64,000 nucleotides of DNA, from NCBI GenBank assembly GCA_034687125.1, contig JAQGBZ010000102.1:1-64000 (forward strand), given 5' to 3'. The position numbers and the translations under genes were made by a program. Each line of letters opens with the position of its first letter. Within the stretch, counting starts at the first letter, position 1. A model generated the notes under the pieces. The model searched no databases and was not told the DNA's origin. It saw only the letters and a list, made by a program, of their open reading frames with translations. The DNA is from Neelides folsomi. Its lineage: Eukaryota > Arthropoda > Collembola > Neelipleona > Neelidae. Below are positions 55,501 to 64,000 of the stretch, piece by piece.

Positions 55501-56296
55501 AATAATCAGAAATATCTGTAAATCTGATTCTATTTTTAATAATGGGTCAAATTCAAATTCAGGGACCTGATAACCGATCAAAAGGCGAAGAAATCTCGTT
55601 ATGCTGATGAATTAAAACGTCAAGAGCAAGTTGTTGATAATTTAAAAAAGGCGTTAGCTTCCACTGAACCATTACAATCTAAAGTGTCTTCATTCGAGAA
55701 GCAAATCGAACAATTAACAAAAGAAAAAGTAAAATATCTATGAACTATTTTTCCCTTTTAAAAGTTATTCTTTTCAATAATGAAATTCAATTTTAATGGT
55801 AATTTAAAATTATTAAATAGGATGAGAGTCTTGCAGACGTCAATGCACTTCATGAAAAGGTCTCAACTCTCCATCGGGAGTTGGGAAATAGCGAAGAGTT
55901 GCAAAAAGACCTTATAGCTCTTTCCAAATCTCTTCAAGTTGAGCTTGAAGGGTTGAGAACTGGGAACACCGAAGTGAGATTTCAACATCCCGACTCTGCA
56001 GCTTTATGTGCATCCTGCAAGAAAGCATTCACTTCAAATAAAGACAAGGTTAGTAATTTAATCGGGCTTAAATTACTAACAATTTAATTGTAAATTAATC
56101 ATTAATTGTTTTTAATATATTTTACTTAATGTAGGCAAATTGTAATCATTGCGGTCGGGTTTTTTGTGGAACTTGTCTGCAAAGAACCGTCGCTCAGGGA
56201 GGAAGGGACTACAAAGTCTGCGGTTTCTGTCACACACTTCTGGCCCACGATTCGGCCCCTTACTTCTCTACTGAGCCACCGCATTCGCCCGACTAA
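52587..56296 (+). CDS. RABEP1-like: Rabaptin-like Rab GTPase effector with C-terminal FYVE-type finger
   Basis: More than ten exons; start ATG 52587 (MMDYSEEQEKAE; a second ATG follows at once), stop TAA 56294-56296. Almost the whole protein is coiled coil, with heptad-rich stretches such as ITELEQIIENMNTDF, ELEDITQEKEELKTIVKKYE, MLRSLVVQLEEELSVLKDKV and KKANEEFVETQEAYESTIHK. A Pro-rich linker (EEPPPTPKVKSPKY) lies near residue 260. The C-terminus has eight cysteines in CxxC pairs (CASC, CNHC, CGTC, CGFC), the FYVE-finger pattern, but without the RHHCR basic motif that binds PI3P. Rabaptins link Rab5 and Rab4 on early endosomes and bind Rabex-5. Vertebrate Rabaptin-5 lacks this finger; arthropod forms have one. 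Confidence 0.75.
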
Positions 56297-57401
56297 TGTT
56301 TAAATATCACTACGATGCTAGTCCTCTTTTAAACTCCCAATTCCAATCATTTGTGATCCGATTTTATTCGTTCATTTTTTAATTAATTCAACTCTCGACT
56401 TTTCGCATCACAATTTACAACTTTGTGAAAATTCCCACTTTTATATTTCACATACTAACTTCTACATCTTCAATTGTTGTATGGGAATACAAAGCAATAT
56501 TTACGTCAAAATGTCCAATCAATAATATTCTAATTATTTTCTTATTAATTTTAACATTATCCTTTAGTGGTTTAATAGTTGCTGAAGTGTCTATGTATAT
56601 AGCTAGAAAAGTCATGTCATCTTCATAATCTGCATCTTTTATATTAAAATGTGCAATCAATTCCTATAAATCTAATTGTTACTAAATATAGCTTCCATCA
56701 TAATTAAGAGTTAATTTATTTAAGTTATAATTTAAGTTAAAACCAAATTCCAATTTTATTCATATTTTCAATAATTTAATTGGAGAACTCTAATAATTTA
56801 ATGCTACATATTATTATTGTAATGTGTTTAATTATCGTTCGTTAAATAAATCGAGTCCGTTCTTATAAAAAACCATTTTTGTATTAAATGTACTTAAAAC
56901 GGCTTTTACCATACCCAGATATACAGTTTAATATACAGTTCATATTCCTCCCATATTGGTGAATAAATAGAGAAAATCCCTTGTCTGGCCTTTATGAGAT
57001 TACGGTAAGTTGCAACTACAAAACGCCGCACCAAAGGCGCTAATTCCATTTTCACAAAACTCAATTAACAATTTTTGCAAATTGAGTTTGAGTTCTTTCA
57101 ATTTCAACATATAATTGCAAACTTTTAATTTTATTTTCTTCTCGTTTTACATTAGTGCAAGATTTTGTTTCGCTAATAAGGTTGTAAATAAAGATTTTAT
57201 TTTTTCTTACTCGTTTACGTTAAATATACTTCGACAGCATCCAGAGAACGATTGATCTTAAAAAAGTTAAAACTTACAAGCAAAAAATCAACTTACACTT
57301 ATACATTTTGCGTAAGCCACTAAATATCATAATTGATCATATTAATATAATAACTCTCAATTGATCTTGTGCTAATTAAAGATAATTCATAGAATTTACA
57401 A
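56297..57401. other. Intergenic, nothing convincing
   Basis: AT-rich. Short opposing ORFs overlap at 56425-56660, but neither has homology, splice context or a signal that supports it. Confidence 0.4.
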
Positions 57402-59557
57402 ATGAACTTCGCAATGAACTTTTTCCGGTGTTTGTTTTCGCCAAAACTCTACAGATATTATAATCGAATCAGCCCGAATGTAAGCACTATAAAATTCACT
57501 ATACAAAATTCATTTTAAATCAATCTATTCTAATCTATTTTAATTATATGTTACTTATAATATCAATAATTATCTTTTGAAGGGTGAACCATATGCCTCT
57601 AACTTGGGAGAGCAATTAGGGGATATAGCATTGGGTTATTTGGTCCCGGCTGGAGCAGTTTACGCAGTTTGGTGTCGAAGGTTGAATTACTTCATTTTCT
57701 TCGTCGCCTTCGTTGCCTCGTCATACGCTCTTCGATCGGCTGGTCGAGCTGTAAATCCAGCATACTTGTCATTCCTCACCGTCCTCTCCAAAGCTCAGAG
57801 GGCAATGAACACCGAAACCGCTGATGCTCTCCGTCGCTACGACTTTGATTTCTCTCATTGGCCACTTTCGTTCCGGTCACAAAAGCTGAGTGATCTTGCA
57901 CTCGCAAGTCAAAATAAATCTTTTTCCTTTTCGCCTCTTTGGATAACCGGATGGCTCGTGGCCCACACTTTTGGAATCCGACTCATTTATCCTGGAACAA
58001 TCTTCGGCCCTTTGCTCAGAACACCTCTTGAGGTTTTTTCTTCTATTACAAAAATTTCATCCTATTTAAAAACAAATATAAATCACTTTAAGGCTTTTAT
58101 GTAATGAAAATTAATTATGGGATTAGGAAGCAAGAGCTAAGTTTGTAACAGAGCAGAGAGGTCTTAGGACAAGGATAGGAACGGTAGATAAAAATGGACT
58201 CGACACGATGTTCTTCGACAGGAGAAAGTTAATTTTCGATCATTTTTCTAAATTGAATCAATTTTATATCATTTGATCATTTTATTGTTTTTATTTAGCA
58301 TAATGGAAATGGGCAAAACATTAGTGATTTGCTTCGAAGGAAATGCTGGATTTTATGAAATTGGAATTCTTTCAACGCCACTTGAATTGGGATATTCAGT
58401 TTTAGGATGGAACCACCCTGGATTTGGAGGATCTTCTGTAATATTCATTTATTATTTATAATACTTGTTGAGCTATTGGAAGAGAAATGCATTAGCTAAC
58501 GAACATAATTTATCTTAATAGGGAATGCCTTATCCTATTCGTGAGTTGAATGCTGCTGAAGCTGTTTTTGACTACGCAGTGAATGAACTTGGATTCAAGG
58601 AAGAAGAAATCATTCTTTTTGCTTGGTCCATTGGAGGCTTTCCGGCTTCAAATCTTGCTGGAAATCATCCAAATATTAAAGGACTTGTAAGCCAACAAAA
58701 TAAATCATAAAAAACTTATTTCAAACTGCATTCGATTTTTATAAATTCACGCATGTTTTCCCAATTTAGATCCTTGATGCGACTTTTGATGACATCATGC
58801 CATTAGCTTTGCCACGAATGCCAGCAATTCTCTCACCTATTGGTAAATTACAATATAAAATTGATCCTTAAGACTTTCCTTCAATCACTTGATCTTCAGA
58901 ATCATTCACACAATTAATTTTAATTTCAGTCTACTACACAATTCGCTACCATGTTGATTTGAGGATCGTTGAAGAGCTAAAGAAATTCCGCGGACCGGTG
59001 AGATTCATTCGGCGAACAGAAGATGAAATCATTGCAGATCCACCAGCATCACTTCAACATAATAGGGGTAACGATCTTGTGAAAGCTTTTATTGACAACC
59101 GGTTTCCTTCTCTCATGTGGAACCCCACGTCTGAGAAGGCCATGGATGAATGGCTTAGCAAGTCACATGCAGGTAAGAATTTTATAAATTAAATATAATC
59201 TAATTAAAAAAATTATAAAAATTAATGTCTGATTTTTTATTCAAGATTCGAACGAGGCCATAAAATCCAGAAATAGTCTAAGCGTCCCGCGAGATACATC
59301 TTCGCTCAAAGATGCCGAAAAAGCTCAACTCGTTATCTCTATTGTAAGTCAAATTTCTAGAATCTTAAACTTTAATTCTCGCTTTTTATTTACAGGGACG
59401 TAAATTTAGTGAGCTAGTAAATAAATCCAAAATCGAAAATAATTAAACAACTTTAATTATAATTTAGGCGGAACGTGTAATGACGGATTACAAGTCAACG
59501 CATTGTACTCCTCTTCCAACCCAACTCTTCCTACTTCCTACTACAATTACAAGATAA
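57402..59557 (+). CDS. ABHD16A: ABHD16-family lipase (phosphatidylserine hydrolase)
   Basis: Multi-exon; start ATG 57402 (MNFAMNFFRCLFSPKLYRYY), stop TAA 59555-59557. The N-terminus and hydrophobic part (YFIFFVAFVASSYALRSAGR) match BAT5/ABHD16A, followed by YDFDFSHWPLSF, LVAHTFG and LIYPG. The alpha/beta-hydrolase core has VICFEGNAGFYE, GYSVLGWNHPGFGGSS, the nucleophile elbow FAWSIGGFP (Ser), and ILDATFDDIMPLALPRMP; RRTEDEI supplies the acid and STHCTPLPTQ the His near the C-terminus. In mammals ABHD16A hydrolyses phosphatidylserine to lyso-PS on the ER. It appears complete, though somewhat shorter near the C-terminus than human. Confidence 0.9.
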
Positions 59558-60034
59558 CTGTGCAATGCAAGTTTTGCCTTAAAAATATTATTTAATATAC
59601 TCACGTCTATTTAAACTTTTACAAAATTGCAATGTAGAATGATGAATGTTATTTATTATTTTTTAATAAAATGAAAATGTAAAAAAAACTCAACGTTCGT
59701 AGGAATTTTTTCACATGCACAGATAGGTAATATAAATACAGGTATGTATATCAGTGACTATGGTATAAGATATGTTATTAGTGAAGCAAAAGTTACCTTC
59801 AAAATTGCATTATCTGGACGAGCTATGCAAATAATGTGGATGAATAGAAATAGAAATTAACATGATTAGGGAGTTACCTGAATAAGGAACATCTATTCAA
59901 TAAACAGATAGATAAGAACATGAAATAACCTTTCAAAGTTATATAAACTCGTGAGCCTAAAATTGAAATTTACTCAATAACAAGGCGCAATTAAATAAAT
60001 ATAAACAGCATTGGCGTGTCAATTGTTGTCATAA
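59558..60034. other. Intergenic ABHD16/PPP2R3
   Basis: AT-rich; no gene recognised. Contains AATAAA-like 3' signals just after ABHD16 and the probable PPP2R3 promoter. Confidence 0.4.
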
Positions 60035-63000
60035 ATGTTGTTTTTGTGTTCGTCGTTCTTTGGAGTGATTAAACAAGTAAGTGCTATAATTTTTATCCAT
60101 GTAGAATACAATTGTTGCATAACTCAGGAATTCAATACAAATACAATGCCTATTTCTTAATTGCATCCATTAAAGATGTCATTCTTGAATTTTCAATTGA
60201 CAATATAATTCCCTAATTGCATGATGCGCCACAATATGATTGGGTTCTTCTAATGGTTTTTCCAATTTACGATGGAAATGGATGTTTTCACAAATTATTA
60301 TAAATGAAATGTTATTTAAAATCATGTTAAAAACGACTGGTTATCTAAATATCTCAATTCAGCTATGTATTCTTGCCATTTCAGACCATTTACGCTGCCT
60401 CCTTTAAGAAGAAAGAACTCGAGAGTTTACTGAAGACATTCTTTCTCACATCAGCGTTTTTACGCAATTTATATGGAACGTTGAATGGGATAGCAGAAGG
60501 ATTCAAATCTCACATCCAGCCATTTTTTTCATTCTTTCGTAAATAATAATATTATTTAAAACTAATATATTAAATAATTAAAAAATATATCAAAAGATTG
60601 GTTGAAGTCTTCAAATAATCAAATAATTTTATATACATACATACATACACGCATATTTATTTGTATTAAGTCATATAAAAACAATTTACAGTTATTGGCC
60701 AAAGCTATTCAAAGGACGTTAAAATGTTGAACAACGGGAATGTTAGTGAGAAGAAGAAGCGTCCATGCAATCTCGACCTCGGTTACAAATCCGATTCCGA
60801 AGTTCTCGCTTATTCTTATAAATCTTCGTTATCTCCGCGGTTTGAGGGATCCGAAATGATGACTTTCGAAGAAGGGCGTCGAACTTCTCTCCCAGGAAAA
60901 TCCAAAGGAAGAGTTGTGACCAAATCAATTATCCTCCGTCCAGAAGAACTCTTCACCAAACACAACTTTAATTTGAAATCATCCGGAGAGAAGGAAAAAG
61001 AAACCCCTCCATTGAAATCTCCAGTTACTCCAGGAAATGGAGATTCCGAATTTCCTCTTAAGAACCCTACAAATTCTCCAGAAGAAATTAACAACAATGC
61101 CATGCTCAGTAAGAAACTGAGTTTTGAATCATTATTAGAGCCTAAATCCCCCAAATCTCCCGTTAAATCTCCTGGTGATCGAGAAGAATCTCCGAAGAAA
61201 GATTTCGTAAAAGCTCAAGCTTCCAAAAGGCTAGATGACCGATTTAACGAATGGGTCACAAAGGAAAAAACATTAGAAACTCTGGCCACGGATGTTTTAG
61301 AAATCTTAAAAGGAGGAGGCGAAGAAATTATCAAAAGGCTTACAGACGAAAATTCGCTATTGGAAATGGCCAAAGCTCGGGCAACATCCTCCATGAAGTC
61401 GCTAACTCCAAATCGCTATCGTCCACCGTTGTCTCCAGCACCCGATTTGTTTTCGTTTTTTAGAAGTAGAAGTCCTTTACCTGAGAAATCCAATTCTGAC
61501 ATATCAATCCGGCCAAAATCTCAAGCTTCTAAATCTCCGAACTTGGTCCAAACTCCTCCTTTTAAAGAACAGCTCCAATCTTCTACCATTTTTCAGTGGA
61601 ACATTCCCAAATTCTATTTTCCTCAAGGGAAACCATTGGAGGATTTGGCCATTAAAGAGAAAATGGACTCACTGAAGGGAATTATTGATAAATATTCAGG
61701 AGGATCTTTTGATAAAGAATTCCCGCTTTTGCTCAAAGCACTAGAAATTCCATTTTATTGGAGGAGGCCATTTTGGGAAGCACTGAAATTCAACACTATT
61801 GATAAAAAGGCTTTTTTCGATTTCTACTCAAAATTCATTTTGGAGTGTCGAGATGATGCGAGCAAATTTTTGAGGATTTTGGCCAACAAAAGAGCTAAAA
61901 ATCAAGTCGTGAGCAATTTGAAATTAATCCCGGAGGATTTCAAGCCATTAATGGAAGATTTAATCATGACGCATCCAGGATTGAGGTTTTTGAAGGAATG
62001 TTCTGAGTTCCATTATCGATATATGAGCACTGTCGTTTCACGGATCTTCTATAAAGTGAATCGCGGTTGGAATGGAGAAATCAACTTGTCCGAACTGAGG
62101 GAATCAAATTTGTTGGAAATGATAAAGAAATTGGGAGAAAATGACGATATCAACATCATTTATGATTATTTTTCCTATGAACATTTCTACGTCATTTATT
62201 GCAAGTTTTGGGAGCTTGATAAAAATCATGATGAGTTTTTATCAATGCAAGATCTCATTCCGTATGGAGGCCAAGGTATTTAATTTATCATTAAATTAAA
62301 GGAATTATTAATTTAATTAAATAGATATACAAAGAATTTTATTATTTTATATTTGAGGAAGTAACAATTAACAATCGTTAATTTAAAAAAGTTTTTTTTG
62401 TAATTTTCAGTTCTTTCACATTTAATTCTGAAGAGAATCTTCAGCGGAACTGTTCACCGGAGTCAGGACATTTTTGGCACAAGTCATTTAAAAGGTCATA
62501 TGTCATACACCGACTTTGTTTGGTTCATAATGTCCGAAGAGGACAAAAAGTCTCGCACAGCAATTGAATATTGGTTCCGGTGTTTGGACCTCAACGGTGA
62601 CGGGATTATTTCCGCCTACGAACTCGACCTTTTCTACGCCGAACAACGAGCGCGACTCGACGACGAAGGCGTCCAAGCTCTTGAGTTTGACAACATTTAT
62701 TGTCAAGCAGTTGATCAATTGGGGTCTTCTTCGCTTGGAATCACTTTGAGGGATTTGAAGCGTCATCCAACAATGGCCTCAAACATCTTCAACACCATGT
62801 TCAATTTTGAAAAGTATATAGAACAAGAACAACGAGATCCTTTTTCTTCACATGGTCACGGAATGGAAGGAGATGATCAGCCGAGTACAGATTGGGATAG
62901 GTGAATTTCTAATTAATTATTCTCTATTAATTAAAAGCCATTCTTAAACCTTTGATTAAAATTATAACCTAAAATGAATTATTGTTTTCCAAGGTTTTGT

Positions 63001-63258
63001 GTGAGAGAGTATGAATATTTAATAGCTGAGGAATCTCCATGTTCGGGAAGCTTCGAGCAATTTGAATTCGAAGATCCGTACAATTCATCCTTTGTGGAGT
63101 TGGCCATTGGGAGAGAACTTCAAGGTTCCGGACCGCTTGTAATTGTTCAAAGTCTTCCAACAAGTGAAAAAACTTCCCCTCAGCCAAAGACGTCTCAATC
63201 TCAACAATACAAACAACCAGTAACGTCAACACAAAAACAAAAGAAAAAGAAGAAGTAA
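60035..63258 (+). CDS. PPP2R3A-like: PP2A regulatory subunit B'' (PR72/PR130 type)
   Basis: Five exons: 60035-60076, 60385-60538, 60692-62275, 62411-62900 and 62994-63258; phases agree, 844 aa. The first two exons (MLFLCSSFFGVIKQ; TIYAASFKKKELESLLKTFF) join in frame to the main exon. Translation could instead begin at ATG 60724 (MLNNGNVSEKKKRPCN). Residues up to about 360 are Ser/Pro/Lys-rich and disordered. The conserved part starts at IPKFYFPQGKP and continues with THPGLRFLKECSEFHYRY, RIFYKVNRGW, DYFSYEHFYVIYCKFWELD, EF-hand-like DKNHDEFLS and a good EF-hand DLNGDGIISAYEL, then ITLRDLKR and NFEKYIEQEQRDPF. B'' subunits bring Ca2+ control and substrate choice to PP2A. The tail ends in KQKKKKK. 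The catalytic subunit is at 18214-20601. Confidence 0.92.
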
Positions 63259-64000
63259 TTTCCCTAAACTTCCCTAAATTTTCTCTTTGCTTTAAGATTG
63301 AAATTGTGAGTTGAAACTTATTGAGTAATAATCAAGCTTGTATTTAAATTCTCATTTCCAATTCTAATTAATCAGTTTATGCTCTTGTTAGAGTCCATAA
63401 GTTATAAGCTCTTTAACTTAAGCAGTAGCTACTTTACTTATTCGGTGATTTTTTCTCTCTCTATTTAATGCATAGAATGAGAGTCAGAATGTAGTACGTA
63501 TTTATGAATTGAACGGTGATGAGTGATGAATTATATTACACGCAAATTATTTATATTTCGAAAATGTTTATTTCAATATATGAATAAATGCAACCCAAAC
63601 CCAATGAAAAATGAAATACGCCAGTGGATGATTAAATTAATTACATGAGTTCATTTAAAAGTGATATTTAATATTAAATAAAAATCGTTGAGTTCAATGA
63701 AAACTTTCATAGAATCCATTTGGTAGTTTCATTATGGCCATTTTGTTCTGTATTATTGTATTTAATTGTATGTATCGTTAAGTTATAATAAAATTATATT
63801 ATTTATTAAAACGTAATCTAGTTTAAGCAATAACTTAAATAAATAGGTACAATATATTTATTATATAGTTTAAAACATTAAAATAAAACTTTCATAAAGC
63901 ATTAAAGATTAACAAATAAAGAGCTGCATAAGGATTTGTAATAAAACAGTAAATTACAGAATTTAATAAGTTAAACATGTGAAACACCCGGGAAAGCAAA
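63259..64000. other. 3' flank, nothing recognised
   Basis: AT-rich sequence after PPP2R3; no exon, RNA gene or repeat was supported before the window ends. Confidence 0.4.

Noticed and set aside
56425-56660. Overlapping ORFs on both strands between Rabaptin and ABHD16
   Set aside because: No homology, no splice partners; AT-rich DNA gives such ORFs by chance.
60035-60546. Stand-alone 67-aa hydrophobic protein ending at TAA 60544-60546
   Set aside because: A GTAAAT donor just before the stop joins in phase to the PPP2R3 main exon, so these are better read as its 5' exons.
60631-60655. CATA microsatellite in a PPP2R3 intron
   Set aside because: Only about four repeats; ordinary simple sequence.

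Overview
This is eukaryotic nuclear DNA, AT-rich, with compact multi-exon genes on both strands and mostly short GT-AG introns. The gene set points to an arthropod, probably a hexapod or relative outside the well-studied insect orders. Evidence: a 7tm_7-type gustatory receptor, a DM4/DM12-type secreted protein, an AA15-type LPMO relative, a FYVE-ended Rabaptin, and a probable selenocysteine-containing thioredoxin reductase. A springtail or similar lineage is a guess. Exon joins were checked by hand for reading phase; homology calls come from remembered family motifs, not from a search.

Layout. 0-15 kb: DNAI7/CASC1-like axonemal protein (-), a novel secreted protein (+), and a ~2,095-aa IQ-motif coiled-coil protein resembling CEP350 (+). 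15-22 kb: a Lys/Gly-rich secreted protein (+), the PP2A catalytic subunit (+), and a short AA15 LPMO-like protein (+). 22-32 kb: a GT31 glycosyltransferase (-), a DM4/DM12 protein (-), a gustatory receptor (-), and an OSBP-related lipid-transfer protein (-). 32-38 kb: two divergent secreted-protein genes only 180 bp apart, one Gly/Trp/His-rich (-) and one mucin-like (+). 38-46 kb: a thioredoxin-glutathione reductase with two tandem glutaredoxin domains and a Cys-Sec end (-), then 3-methylcrotonyl-CoA carboxylase alpha (-). 46-64 kb: PITP (+), USP5 (-), Rabaptin (+), ABHD16 (+), and a PP2A B'' subunit (+).

Most notable: the glutaredoxin-glutaredoxin-thioredoxin reductase fusion at 38823-42454. 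Its two glutaredoxin modules share internal exon sizes (42 and 81 nt), so they arose by tandem exon duplication. The last exon reads Cys-TGA-Asn-stop, and a SECIS-like hairpin lies about 100 nt downstream. Other points: an LPMO-like protein whose N-terminal copper-ligand His is replaced by Tyr; two intronic MITE-like elements with clear terminal inverted repeats and duplicated targets; a 52-bp perfect palindrome; and a 9-nt microexon inside the OSBP signature.

The genes do not form one pathway. Several concern membrane lipids and trafficking (OSBP-like, PITP, ABHD16, Rabaptin), two are PP2A subunits, and six or so encode secreted proteins, three of them of unusual low-complexity composition.
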